A stretch of 64,000 bases of DNA. Source: Wolfiporia cocos (taxonomy: Eukaryota; Basidiomycota; Agaricomycetes; Polyporales; Phaeolaceae). Below, in pieces: positions 32,606 to 45,072 of the stretch (position 1 is its first letter; every line of letters starts with the position of its first letter). Under the pieces are notes generated by a model, which saw nothing but the letters and a program-made list of their open reading frames with translations, searched no databases and had not been told where the DNA came from. Location: the NCBI GenBank assembly GCA_029448655.1, contig JACCLO010000002.1, forward strand, positions 3,162,001 to 3,226,000, in the 5' to 3' direction. The position numbers and the translations under genes were made by a program.

Positions 32606-35237
32606 TCAGCGCGAGGAAGCTTCTGATACCGGTGTGAGCGGGTCCTTTATCGTAAGGCGGGGCCGCGGGGGCAGCCCGACGGGTCGCGAGAATCGGCTGT
32701 CGGGAGTGAGGAACGATCGCCTTGGAATCGAGGACCGGTCTTCTGGAGAGAGCCCTCCAGGAGCCTGCTCGACGGGAGGCTGGTCAGCGGCAGGCACCTT
32801 CGTCTCTTCGTCGAGGGTAAGGGGGTACTGCCGCAGCCTGAGTGAGCCGAAACTATCAGACGAGCCGTGCGTCTTGGGGAATGAAGGAGGCACTAATGGC
32901 CCGTCCTCGCCAGAGGTGAGGACAGACGAGGAGAAGGAGCCTGGCTCGTAGTTCCCTCGATGAGTGAGACCTGTGATGCGCCATAGCCTCAGTCAACGCA
33001 TGATCAGAGACCAAATACACATACCGCCAATGAACGACGTAATCTCATACTGCGTGCCTCCCGAATTGACACGGTGCCTGCTCGTAAGCGTCGCCTCCGC
33101 ATCTACATCGGGAGATGCAGCCCTGTCAACTATCCGCGCATACTCGTCCATCAGATTAATCCCCTTCGGCGAATACGGTTGCATCGCGTCCGAGGGCGGC
33201 CTGATAACAATCTCATCAACTACTGTCTCCGCGTCCCTCGCCTCTATGCCAGGCACCACCGTGCCATTTGCCGACATGGCTGAAGCGACACTCGCGCGGC
33301 ACCACGGCGGGTCCGGGAAGTTGCTCAGCGACAGGTCGCTCTGTGTTGTCGATCGCGTGTTCCTGTCCTCGGCACTCCCTCCCTCCCCAGACGGCGGGGG
33401 GCGGCGCGAGTCGAACGTCTTCTCCGACGGCGAGAAGAGCCGCAGCGCGGCGATCGACTTGTCGAGCTCGGCCTGCTGCCGGATGAGCTCAGAAATGCGC
33501 GAGGAGCGTGCAGAGTGCATCGCATCGCCCGTCGCGGTCGGAAGGAACACGCGGTCTTCGTAGCCCCCAATGTTATTGATGGCGTCCTCGATGCCGGACA
33601 TCGGAGAGCCGTACATAGATGGAGGGGAGCCGTACTGGGTGGCGAGGTATGGCGTCTCAACTGTTGCTTGGCGCGAGTGAGCCGGGGGAGGGATGGTCAG
33701 CTGAGGTCGTTCTGGAGATCGTCCAGCGTTGAAAGAAACGCTCGGGTTGTTATCAAGCCCAGGCGATGTTTGTGGCGGGCGAGCATCGTACATTGCTGTC
33801 GCATTAGAGCCCGATGACTTCATAGATCCTTTCGAAATGCTAGCAGTTGTGATATATGCAGGTTCTTGCCACCTAGCACTGGGTAGTGGATTGACAAGCG
33901 TCGGCTTATAAGACTGCGGGCTCTCCAGGTCAATGGCAGAATCAGGGATCGGTATCTCTCGGTCGGGCGAGTAGCCCTTCTCCGCCTGATCCTGCTCCCA
34001 AAGGGGTGCTTTGTCCTGCTCAGGAGAGGCGGCAGACGGGCCACGGCCTGAGATTCGATCCGAAACTCTACGCAGATTCAGCCATGACGAGATCCGAGAT
34101 GACGCGTTCTGCGCGGGGGACGAACGAGGGCTGACGTTCCGGCCAACCACTCGGAGCAAATCAGGCGATGAGATGACAGGCGCTGTGATCTGTATCGATT
34201 TTTCTGATATGCTGGGACGAGAGGGATGTCGGTTGATTGACAACGAGCTTGAGCTGTTGAACCAGGATTTACGGCGCAGGTGGTAGAACGAGTTGGTCAG
34301 TACCTGCACAATCACGATGTAGAGCTGCACGCCCTGAAGGAACCGTCCGAGAACAGTCTCGGTGAACTCGACTGCATTGAACGAATCAGTAATGTGCTTG
34401 TGTAGGTATATCGGCCATACTTACACATCGCAACGTTACCAATACCAATCAATACACCCAATGATAAGGCGATAATGACCCCGGAGTATCCTAGCAAGGT
34501 TGTCCGAGCCGGGGCCGAATTCATGTTCACCAGGAGCCTCACCCAGGAGTTCAGCAGCAGTTTCAGGATGAAAACAGAAGATAGGACTATCTGAATAGCA
34601 GCCTCGATCTCGTAAACGGGTCCGATCTTATGCAATATGGTCACGTTACGGTAGAGAATCTGCAGCACGGGGTCGACCAGAACCAGTGTCAATGTGAACA
34701 TTTGCAGGATTACGCCAAGTATACCCCAGCGACCCCAGCTGCCGTTGTGCATGGTCTTGCCTTCGGGGAGGACCTCTCCCGGTACAGGCTGAGCAACAAA
34801 GCCCCAGAAGAAGAGGAAGCGCAGACCGAAAGACAGCGCATAGCCGACTTCACGCACAGTGATTAGGCCCTGGACAGACTTCGTGTCGATGCCTTTGTCG
34901 ACTGCGTCAGCACCTCGGATGAGCATCTGGACAAGGTCAAGTATGGACGCGATGAAGGCGGTTAAAACCGCCATATGAAGACATAGAATGATACTAACCC
35001 ATGGTTTCAGAAAGACGGAAAGTCAGAAGTTCTAGGCAGCTCACCTATCCACACGTCTCATGAAAACAAAGAAAGTGAAGACCCCAAGGGAGAGAATGCC
35101 GACACAAAAGAATGGAATGTCAGCAAGGAGGTACTGGACCTGTGCCTAGCATAAGGGAAGTTTCAGCAACGCATGAAGCCCGCACTTACAACATGGTCAT
35201 CGCTCAAAGTCTCGAATGCCGCTGCAACCCCAGCCAT
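32606..35237 (-). CDS. Seven-pass membrane protein with long disordered tail
   Basis: The start (ATG 35235-35237) gives MAGVAAAFETLSDDHVVQYL and the first helix DIPFFCVGILSLGVFTFFVF. Further helices: MAVLTAFIASILDLVQMLI, GYALSFGLRFLFFWGFVA, WGILGVILQMFTLTLVLVD, AIQIVLSSVFILKLLLNS, GYSGVIIALSLGVLIGIGNV and LYIVIVQVLTNSFYHL. Seven passes with a short N-terminus and a tail of over 450 residues give a GPCR-like layout. The tail is Ser/Pro-rich, with one short helix (SRISELIRQQAELDKSIAAL) and conserved-looking islands (YSPKGINLMDEYARIVDRA). The last intron joins ITSFIGG to LTHRGNYEPGSFSS. I cannot assign it to a known receptor class. It is divergent from ADE8. Confidence 0.75.
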
Positions 35238-36029
35238 GTGAACAGCTAATCTGACAGGATACTCGAATGATGGTAAGTGTCAGTGACGACGACCTCTTCC
35301 GATGGTGGTCTAGAAAGCGAGAGACCAGCTGGCTTGTGTTCGCAGGCTGCGTCAGTCCGGCTGAGAAAGCACTACGAATGCTGAGATGCAATCCCAGTCA
35401 GTATGAGCAGTCGGGCTGGCCCGAAGAGCAAAGCACCAGAACGAGGACGCGCAGTCCAGCCTTGCGCGCAAGCGACAAATGAAAGGATCGCTCAAGAAGC
35501 AAACATGAAAGAAGGGAATGGGCAAGACCGTGCTCAGCCCGTGCCCTCAACGAGCCTTGACAACAAGGGCCAGGAAAATCGAAGTCGAAGTTGATCTAGA
35601 ACGCAGGGCGCTCGCAGCAATCCCACCGCGTCGCAACGTATATCCATCTTTGATGATAGTCATAGCTCCCGATAGCGATTGGACGAGATAGCAGCAGCGA
35701 GTGCCTTTGTCGCCACAAGCCAATTGGCGAGTTTAGGGCGTGTGATGCGCCTGCCTGGCTTTGCACATCGCCATGCCAATTCCCACGGGACAGTCATGGG
35801 CAATCAGGCCGACGGGAGTGTCATATAGACTCCGTTATTCTGGCCTCCTATGACATGTTGCATCGCAAAGTAATGATGAACAGCAGAGGAGTCAAACCTG
35901 AGACAAAACGCGAACGCTGCAAGTTCCGGGCGGCAATCTGGATGACGCGTGGCACGTGCAATGTAACTGATTTTCTGAACCGCAAACAATTAATGCCACT
36001 GCGCGGTACAGACCTCAAACGGGTCACAC
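35238..36029. other. Divergent promoter region, membrane protein gene and ADE8
   Basis: About 790 bp between two start codons facing away from each other. One GAGTCA element (around 35888) resembles a bZIP (Gcn4/AP-1) half-site, which would suit a purine gene, but a single match is weak evidence. No coding sequence was recognised. Confidence 0.45.
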
Positions 36030-36821
36030 ATGTCGGAGATCCCATCAAGACAGAGGCGCATAGTCGTCCTCATCTCCGGCTCAGGTGCGCCCATCCTGAA
36101 CTACCTCTTACGGATGCACACTGAAGCGATTGCTAGGCACAAACCTGCAGGCTCTCATCGATGCGCAGAACACGTCTGCCCTGCCTAACACTAGCATCTC
36201 GCTCGTGCTCTCAAATCGCAAGGCGGCGTATGGTTTGACGCGCGCGGAACAGGCCACCCCGCCGATCCGCACCGCGTATCTCGCGATGCAGCCCTACCTC
36301 AAGGCCAACCCCGGCAAGACGCGGGATGACTACGACGCCGAGGTCGCGCGGATCGTTGCGCGGGAGAAGCCTGATCTGGTCGTGCTCGCTGGGTGGATGC
36401 ACATTATGGGGACTGGGTTCCTCGATGTCGTCAACGGGGACAAAGCGCTCGAGGGCGAGGACAAGGTAGAGAAACCCACCCCTGTGATCAACCTCCACCC
36501 TGCGCTCCCTGGCGCGTTCGACGGCGCGCATGCCATTGAGCGGGCTTATGGAGCCTTCCAGAGGGGTGAGATCACAAATTCTGGTGTCATGGTTCACAAG
36601 GTAGTCAAGGAAGTGGACCGCGGGGAACCGGTGCTCGTGCGGGAGGTCGAGATCAAGCCAGGCGAGCCTATTGAAGCGTTCGAAGAGAGGCTTCACAAAA
36701 CCGAATGGGAGATTATTGTGCAAGGAACAGCGAAGGTGCTTGATGAGGTCGCCCCATTAGGAGTACGTCCCCTCTTTCGTATACATTCTTGCGCCCTGAC
36801 TCCCACAAGCAGTCACAATGA
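36030..36821 (+). CDS. ADE8: Phosphoribosylglycinamide formyltransferase (GAR transformylase)
   Basis: The enzyme transfers a formyl group from 10-formyl-tetrahydrofolate to GAR in purine synthesis. The first exon, ATG 36030, gives MSEIPSRQRRIVVLISGSG; a 52-nt intron (to TAG before GCACAAACC) restores the substrate loop SGSGTNLQALIDA. Then come LPNTSISLVLSNRKAAYGL, KPDLVVLAGWMHIMGTGFLD, and the catalytic segment NLHPALPGAFDGAHAIERAY, with the Asn and His of the HPA motif. The site GVMVHKVVKEVDRGEPV with the catalytic Asp follows, then EAFEERLHKTEWEIIVQGTA. A last intron (36763-36812) leaves a two-codon exon ending at TGA 36819-36821. About 225 aa, like yeast Ade8, and not fused to other purine enzymes. 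Confidence 0.95.
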
Positions 36822-37157
36822 TATGCCTCTGAGATTATGGCTGATGTGAACTGCTACGCCACGAACATCCATTTCGCTCCGTTCATTGCCGGATTATTGG
36901 TCTGTCCAATCACTAGCACAACCCACATCAAACGAATCACCGATCACGGAGGGAAGCGTGCCACACCCGCCCACCGACTATCTTCCAACTCCACGCCTTA
37001 GCATGTCAGCTGCACGGCGTTGTTAGGGTCTTGAGGGAGGTTTAGGTCGGCATCTGTCAGGCGTGCCGCCGTAGCTGATATAATCCCACATTCTCAACGA
37101 TGTCCGTGGTAGGATTTCATATTACATTCCAGGATCCGGTAGATGTCTATTGCTAGC

Positions 37158-39424
37158 TCACAATCTCGCGAGGATTGGTTGCCAGTCCACTCTCTCAACC
37201 TATGCAGGGCAAATACCCATGAATTAGAAGCCTCAGAGGAAAACGCAAGTGGACATACCAATTCAGGCACGAGCTCGTTCACGCTCGTTACACCAAGCAG
37301 CCGCATTCCGAGGATAATTTCCCGTTGCATAATGCGGACCGTTTGGACAACTCCAGCCTCACCATATGCCTACAATGTTTACGGTCAGCCTCGGTCCGCA
37401 GATTCCTTATCGGGATCACCTACACTTTGCGCATACAAGAAAGCACGGCCAAGGCCAACTGCCTTCGCTCCGAGACATAATGCCTTTAGCACATCTATTG
37501 TTTCAAAATCAAGATTCATGACGACACGGCTTCAAGTTCTTCTCGAATCTAACCTGTACCCCGGCGTATGCCACCGTCAATGTAGACTGGATTCGGTTTT
37601 GAGAAGGAGTCGTCAAAATATCTGGTGCGGAGACGACATACCCTCTAGCTTGTCGAATACATCTGGTCGTTCTTTTCGGATCTTGTACAAGATTTCGAGG
37701 GGAGGCAGAGAGCTGGATACCTCGTAAGAGCGCCCGGACAGAGCATCGATCAGTCCACTCACTACTCCAGCTGTCTCCCTATGATGAAGATGGTCAGGCT
37801 TCACGAGAGTATTCATCGTATACGGCGCTGGCTTACCGCCATGGTTGGACAAGAGTATCCCGTCCACTCCGGCCTCAGCGGCCAAGACAGCGTCCTGTTT
37901 ACGGTGTCATAGGAAATTATAATCCGCGGGGCTTGTTTGTACATACCTCAACACACTGAATGCCTGCCGCAATCCGCATTGTTCAGGGAGCCGCCGCGAT
38001 TGTCGACGTAGCAGTACTTACCTTTGATGACTATTGGCAGCTTCGTGATCGACCGTAGCCACGGGATCGTCTGCCGGTTCATCAGTATCTATAGGCAGAT
38101 TTTGTGGAGTGGCCTGCGGACCTCCTTGAAAGTCATGTCCAAGTCCATGTTCGCGATCAGTGCGCCAGCCGTGCCGAACAAGTTGACCCCTCCCTCAATC
38201 TCCTTCTCCGCATCTTCCGGCTGGCGCGGCATCTCCCCCGCAGTCTGCTGCTTTCCGCCCGACTCCTGCGCCTGTGCCTCGCGCTCCTGGTCCTCGAGCT
38301 CGAACGGCGCGCGGATGTCCCGCTCTCGGTTCGCCGACACGGGCGCATCGACAGTAAGGAAGATGGCGTTGTACCCGAGCTCGACGACCTCGCGCACGCG
38401 CTTCTCGGCGATCTTGTTGTCCCGGTGCTTATACAGCTGGAAGAAGAGGGGCTGCGAAGGAGACACTCGCGCCGCGGCGATTTCGGATGGTGAGAGCGAC
38501 GCGTTCGAGGAGACCATCTGGATGATGTTGGTGCGGCCACAGCCACGGGTGATGTTCACCTCGCCTGTAAGACGTTAAGTGGATATTGTGCATGGCCGTA
38601 ATGATAGACTAGTACCGAGTGGGTGCCCCAGTTTTGCCAAAGCCGCACCACTGGCAAACACTGGGATGGTCGACTTGAAGCCGAGGATTGTCGTAGAAGC
38701 GTCGACTTGGGAAATCGGCCGGAGTACACGGGGGAGGAAGAAGAAGCGGGAAAATGCGCGGGCATTTTCGTTGCTGGCTAGACAACAGTTCGGGCTAATA
38801 GCTTTATAAGAAGGGCAATGACATACTTATTTCGTCGTCCGCAGCAGACAGATAGTATGCCATTGCCTTATGAGACATTACTTTAAGGGCTACTTCCTGA
38901 ACACAGCAGCAATCAGTAATATTCTTGCGGAGAAGGGGGGGACGGCTCGCTCACCTCCATGTCTCGCAAGCTGAGAATCCTATTGATTGCAGGCTTCCGT
39001 CTCTGTTCTCTCTCTACACGGAGCTCGTCCTGCGTCTTACTGCGGGTTTCACGCTTCTTCTTCAGCGCTTCCGTGGCAGAGGCGTCTAGACTGCCGAGGT
39101 GCTTTTCTGGAGGTAGGTTCTTATCCAACGCATCTGGAGGATGGATGGGCTCGTATGCTGCGGTCGCATCGCGGCCGGCATACTTCAGGATGATCTTGGA
39201 CCCTCCTGGATGTTCCTGTGAGAGTCGATAGATACAGCACTTCGCATCTCGCTGTAGCTTGTAGACGTACGGGCAGAAACTCTGTGACATCATACACCCT
39301 GTCCTTGATGGCGACCCAGCATGAGCTGCATAACATCATAAGTAAGCGATTGTTGCAGTGTGCGGCATTCTCACCTGCTGGTGTTGTGCTGGCTGACTTC
39401 CTGTAACGTCCATGTCCGAGACAT
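37158..39424 (-). CDS. Flavocytochrome b2-like L-lactate dehydrogenase, copy 1
   Basis: FMN-dependent 2-hydroxy acid dehydrogenase with an N-terminal cytochrome b5 domain, the L-lactate dehydrogenase (CYB2) layout. The start (39422-39424) is [14 protein letters not shown]. Heme domain: [17 protein letters not shown] joined to [20 protein letters not shown] and EPIHPPDAL, so both heme His ligands are present. FMN barrel: [64 protein letters not shown], then GILLSNHGG joined to [17 protein letters not shown] (catalytic His and Arg), [20 protein letters not shown] and GRAFLYAQS. Every junction splices in frame, so it looks functional. The b5 domain begins almost at the N-terminus, with no visible presequence. 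A charged loop replaces part of the flexible loop 4. Confidence 0.92.
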
Positions 39425-39871
39425 AGTTGTTCCACACAGTCCCAAAAGCTGGTGAATATCTACAGGCGTCGTCTAGCGGGAATGTAGCCGGATGAGATGG
39501 CAAGAGTTGGTGGTACGCTGTCACGAGTGGCCATGGAATTTATTCTCATTTCTCCCGATAATGAATGGACCGTCACGGTCCTCCGGTTTCCCGAGTCGAG
39601 TGCAGGTGCAGCTCATATGATCAAATTACCGATCTCGATCAGGAGGAAGTTCGACCCCGGCCCGCATCACGGCTTGCGCCACAATGTCATGTCAAAGCCA
39701 TATGTACGACACCGAAAATTCGGCCCACAAAGTTGGCCGTCCTCAAAATATACAACATCGAACGATATGCATCGTACACAACGTATCTGACAACCGAACT
39801 GTGTGCATTACGGTCTATGGAGTATCCACGAACAGCTGGGCCGGATTGTCGGCTCCGGTGATTAGGATTCT
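39425..39871. other. Spacer between the tandem b2-like genes
   Basis: 447 bp that hold the copy 1 promoter and the copy 2 3' UTR. No gene is seen. Confidence 0.5.
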
Positions 39872-42127
39872 TCACAGCTTCCCCAGTAGCGGCTGCCAAT
39901 CGACACGTTCCACCTGCAAATCAAGAACATCAGAAAGAATATCGGATTGCGTCAAAATCCATAATTTGTGTACCATTTCCGGAACGAGCTGCTCCAGGCT
40001 CGTCACTCCCAACAGGCGCATACCCAATATAATCTCGCGTTGCAAGATGCGAATGGTCTGCACAACGCCTGCTTCGCCGTAGGCCTGCGAGGTGCTCAGC
40101 GGTGCCAAGCGAGAAGCGAGAAGTTCACGTACGCTCTGTGCAAAGTGGAAGGCGCGCCCAAATCCAACTGCTCTAGCCCCAAGGCACAAGGCTTTCAGTA
40201 CGTCTGGCGGGCTACATAAACGCCATTACAAAGCAACCATTCTGTCCAAGATCGTACCGGTGCCACGAAGTGCCCCACCGTCAACGTAGACTGTTTGACG
40301 TTATACTAAATCTGTACTATGAATGCGTGGATGGACATACCTTCTAGCTTGTCAAAGACATCTGGCCGTTGTTGACGTATCTTGTACAATACTTCAAGGG
40401 GTGGCATGGAACTGCAACGGTGTGAATTTGCATAGACAGTTGAGGCTTGCGAAAAGACATACTACTCCATTTGGCGACCTGTGCAAATGTATAAGGAGTT
40501 GGTGCGCTGAAGCTCAGTAATGCATACGAACCACCATGGTTTGACAAGAGGATGCCCTCGACGCCTGCTTCAACGGCTAATACAGCATCCTAAAGCCACC
40601 CCTATGATATCCTATATACCGAAGTCATCGATACCTCACTTACAGCCACACATTGAATGCCTTGATTTAACGATGGTTAGTAACGTTGGCTACTAATTAG
40701 TCGGCAACTAAGGGCACACCTTTCAAAACAATAGGCAACTTGGTCGCTCCTCGCAACAGTGGGATTGTCTGCACTCACGTCACATGCTGTCTTACCGTAA
40801 ATTTTGCGCATCTTTCCTACCTCTGCCCACGACATATCGAGATCCGCAGTGGTCCGCAACCCACCCGAAGTCCCTACCAGCTTCAGTTCTCCCTCCACGA
40901 GTTTATTATCCGCATCCTCAGGCCTCTCTGGCATCTCGTCCGACTCGTTGCCTCTCGCCGCCTCTTCAGCTAGCCGTTCCTGCTCTTCCAGCTCGAACGG
41001 CGCACGCAGGTCTCGCTCTCGGTTGCTGTTCACTGGTGCGTCCACGGTGAGGAAGATTGCATTGAATCCCATCGCGTCGACATCACGGACAACTTGTTGG
41101 GTTATGCTCCGGTCGCGGTCTGGGTAGAGCTGGAAGAACATCGGCTGTCCGGGTACGCGCGCTGCAACGAGCTCCTCACGCGAGACGGATGCGTAGTGAG
41201 AAACCATTTGGATTATCCCCATGCGTCCTGCGCCGCGGGTGATATTCAGTTCACCTGTAATGGACGATATTCGTGATTGCGACGAAAGATCGAGGTGATG
41301 CTTTCACATACCAAGCGGATGGCCCAGCTTGGCGAGCGACGCGGCGCTAACGAAGATTGGCAGCGAGCTCTTGAATCCGAGTATGGTCGTAGATGGATCA
41401 ACTTGTGAGATCGGTCTGAGAACACGCGGATGGAAGAAAAAGCGGGAGAAGGCACGACGGTTCTCGTTGTATGCTATGCCGATTTAGTGAGCCCTATATC
41501 GCCACTTGGCCGCTTTACGTACTGATTTCATCGTCTGAAGCGGATCTGTAGAACGCCCAAGACTTGTAGGGCAAGATGTCATGTGCGACATTCTGGCATC
41601 ACTGATTCATGAGAACTCCCCTTGAGGCATTCGACTTTTAGTCCAAATACCTCCATGTCTTTCAAGCTCAGTATTTGGTTGATAGGACGCTTTTGTGCAC
41701 GCGCTTTTTCAACGCGTATCTCATCTTGCGTTCTGCGCCGCGAGGCTTGCTCCACTTGTAACTGCTTCTCCCCCGAGCTGTCTAGGTTCCCGAGGTGCTT
41801 CTGCGGAGGAAGGTGTTTTTGAAGCGCATCTTTTGGGTGAATAGGCTCGTACGCGGCTGTAGCATCGCGCCCTGCATACTTCAGGATGATCTTAGATCCT
41901 CCTGGATGATCCTGAAGAGTAACGGATATGTAGATCATGCAACTTGAGATCACCATGACTCACAGGCAGAAACTCAGTCACATCGTAGACTTTATTGCTG
42001 ATGATGACCCAGCATGAGCTGTGGGGAATTGACAATTGTAAGTGGCATTGTCAGCAGCGGTGCCCCACGAGAGCTACCTCGGGGTGCTGTGCTGCCCAAC
42101 TTCCTGCAGTGTCCACGAGCGAGCCAT
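39872..42127 (-). CDS. Flavocytochrome b2-like L-lactate dehydrogenase, copy 2
   Basis: Same layout as copy 1 and same direction. The start (42125-42127) is [16 protein letters not shown], joined across an intron to [19 protein letters not shown]. Heme domain: [20 protein letters not shown] and EPIHPKDAL. Barrel: [59 protein letters not shown] joined to [18 protein letters not shown], then [20 protein letters not shown] and [18 protein letters not shown]. It ends with [13 protein letters not shown] at 39872. Intron positions match copy 1 at several sites, including both flanking the HGG-RQ-EY codons, which indicates duplication of a gene with introns. The loop after [10 protein letters not shown] differs from copy 1. 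No mitochondrial presequence is visible. Different substrate or expression is only inference. Confidence 0.92.
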
Positions 42128-42769
42128 GGTGGTGGTCAAGCGAGATAGAAGTTAACAAACGGGTATTCTTATGACCTCCTCATGACTTCTCGCCTCACGG
42201 CGCTCGGAATCGGAAGAACCTCACGGCGCATACTCACGGCGTCGGGCCTCCCGGCACTCTTCCAGCAGGTGATCTAATTTGCGCCCTTAATCCAAGATTG
42301 ACCCAGCTTACGCAACTTGCAAGCTAGCGAGACCCCTCATGATTGCGCGAGGCCTTTGTGCATGCGGGACATACGGCCCGAGCGCGCACACAGCGTTAAT
42401 GCGCTAGATTGCCTTCGACGGAGGCGAGATCATTTACTTATAGCTTCGAGGTACTCAGCTCTCTCACCATAGATTGCGCACTCCACGCTAGGTATGTTTC
42501 TTCGATGCTATTACCATAACCAGTCATTGAAGGCGCATGTCAAGAAGAGAAAGACAGAATCGGTTCAACACGCAGTAGCTATAGACTATCATTCTCAAAT
42601 CTCAAATAGCATAGACGCTTGGGCCACTCACGCATCACAGGGTCACGTGTGCGTGATGATTGTTCAATGTTCGCGTTCGCGTTGTGCCTCCGCGCTCGTA
42701 CTCAACTCGGTCTCCTGGGGGTTTGCGCAAGTAACTACCTCTCGCCGTCGACACATCACGAGGCTGCAT
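42128..42769. other. Divergent promoter region, b2-like copy 2 and SAP gene
   Basis: About 640 bp between two start codons pointing away from each other. No motif was clear enough to name. Confidence 0.45.
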
Positions 42770-45072
42770 ATGAGCGGTATGGCGCTTGACCGCAGAACCC
42801 TCGAGGGCTTGAGGCGAGCCGACTTGCAGCGGTTGTGCAAGGTCTGTCTCCTTGTTCCTGTCCTGCAAGGCGCGACTGAACATCATCTGTTACAGGATTA
42901 CGGAGTGAGGGCTAACTTGAAGTCTGACGCACTTGTCGATCTTCTCTTGGATAAAATCGCAAATTCTACCCACCCGCGGCCACCAGAGTCATCCAAACAC
43001 GCATCATCTATGAGGGTTTTGAGTCGCCCGGCCCCAGAACCTCACGCAAGAGGCGTCCCATCCGGTACTGTGATCGTGCACGAAGCTGGAGATGAAGAGG
43101 GGCGAGAAGCAAAGAGACTCAAGCGGGAAACTACGATTCCTGCGCCGCGACCCAGATCGCAACCTCCTTCCGCGATTCCTCGAGTAAGGCAGACGAAACA
43201 GCCCCAGTACAGACCAGGTGTTCGCCGACCTATGTCCGCGGGAGCAACTAGAGCTCCTACTTCTGCGAGAACGCTCAGCACGCAGAAGCGTGCATACGGG
43301 AAGAGCAGCAACGTGAAGTCCATTGAGGGTGCGATACAGGAAGAGGAGGAAGGTATGTACCGCCGTGGTCCCTGACAGCCTGACTCTTTTTGCGATCTTA
43401 CAATGTACCACAATTGCAGACCTATCACGTATGCCTCTGCATAAAAGCGATTTGCCACTTTACATTGACCATGATCTCCCTATAGCTCCGATAGCTGGAC
43501 CTTCAGGCACTAGCCATGAGTCGGACGCTGCAGGTTCTGGTGCAGAGGCAGAACGTAACCCGACGCCCCCATCATTACCACCTCCTGACCCGATGCGTGA
43601 TTTTATGCTTCATTTGGACGAGATTGTATGTACGCAAACTAAGTCAGCCGTAGTTTCGATCGTGACGGGGGTTTGCAGATGAAACCGCTGAAGGACCAGA
43701 TTTCAGTGCTCCAGGCTGAATTCCAACGAATGACTACCCAGGCGGCTGACTATCAGTCGCTTAAAAGCAAGGTGGAGGAGCTTACCGCCGAGATCGGGGC
43801 TTTACGCCTCGAGAACTCACGTCTGGCTGGAGTGGAGGCCGAAGTACAGAAGCTGAAAGAAAACATGCCAGATCTGGGGGCGTTCTTTCACGAAAGTACT
43901 GTCATTCATTCCGCAAAGAGTGCAGGCAAAACTCGTCTTATGTTTGTTCTTTATCTCTGGAATTATAGCACAGTCATTGACAGCTTCATCTGCAATTGAA
44001 CAGAGATATGAATGACCTCTCGTCGATACCGATACTCGCAACCCCCCTGCCGTCTACCTCTACTCCATTTCGGGCTGGGTCACCAGCGCAGCCAACACCT
44101 AGTCATCCTGGTCCTTCCACTTCCCTTCTGGGCAAGAGGACTAGGAAGCTCACGGGCGATGGCGTAGCGGGAGACGTGGAGGAGGGCGAAGTTGAGGAGG
44201 AACGACCGCCGAAGGCAAGACGCACATCGAGGAAACGAACAAAGCCAAGTTCCAAACAGCGAAGTGGACCGCGATCATCCCGACAAGGGTCGTCAGGACC
44301 ATCAGACGGGGATGAAGATGCTGTGGCGCCTGTGGCAAAACCTCCAAACGCGCCTGCTTTCACGATATTTAGTGGACCCGAGGAACCACCGGAAACCAAC
44401 AGTAACCCATCGCATCATGCTGGCGGTTCTTCCAACCAGGCTGGACCATCGGAAGGCATCAACATACCAATCCGTAGAACCGCCAACGCCATCGAGAACA
44501 ACCAAGGAGGCGGGAACGCTAATGCTGGCTTCAACTTCAGCTTCTCCACAGCACTGTACAATCCCGTGATCGCCACTCCAGCTCCCTCGTTCAACCCTCT
44601 CGCTTTCTCGTATCCTGAGCCGCCGACGTCACCAATCCCCCGAATCAACACGATCCCGAGTGGAGGATACGTTGAGCGTGCAGGAGGGCGCATAGAACGG
44701 AATGATCTCTTCCACCCGCATGGCCCACCTCGGCGCCCGCGTTCTGGAGCCAGTGATCGTCCGTCCTCACGCGGGGATCTCCCAACGGGCGACAGTAGCA
44801 GCTCCGCACGAGCGCGCACACCGCCTTCGACCGCGGTACCCGAACGGTTAGCGGAACCGAGTCATGGCATGGGCTCGCCTCCGATCTCAAGCACGGCCCT
44901 TGGGCAGCAACTTGGGATGTCGGCGCTCCCATTGCCACCAGAAACGCCGGGGCAGCCGGTGAAGCGGACAATGTACGGGACAGAGCTCGAGGCTGATACG
45001 CGCTTTGGAGATTTCGGCGTGGAGGGCGTTGCTACGGGATTCTGGACCGGTACCGCCCCGCCGCGATTTTGA
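42770..45072 (+). CDS. SAP-domain and coiled-coil protein, probably nuclear
   Basis: The start is ATG 42770 (or 42779). Removing a 54-nt intron (42841-42894, in frame and without stops) joins LDRRTLEGLRRADLQRLCK to DYGVRANLKSDALVDLLLD, a SAP helix-turn-helix that usually binds AT-rich DNA. A basic Pro-rich part follows. Introns then lead to HKSDLPLYIDHDLPIAPIAG, to a coiled coil (LKDQISVLQAEFQRMTTQAA, KVEELTAEIGALRLENSRLA), and to the last exon starting near 43999. That exon has LLGKRTRKLTGDG, a basic stretch (PPKARRTSRKRTKPSSKQR) like a nuclear localisation signal, a Gly/Asn-rich patch, and ends KRTMYGTELEADTRFGDFG to the stop at 45072. No full-length family is recognised. A chromatin role is inferred from SAP and the basic stretch. 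Confidence 0.7.

Noticed and set aside
37158..39424. Copy 1 of the b2-like genes as a decayed duplicate
   Set aside because: All junctions, including the two around the HGG-RQ-EY codons, splice in frame and keep the catalytic residues.
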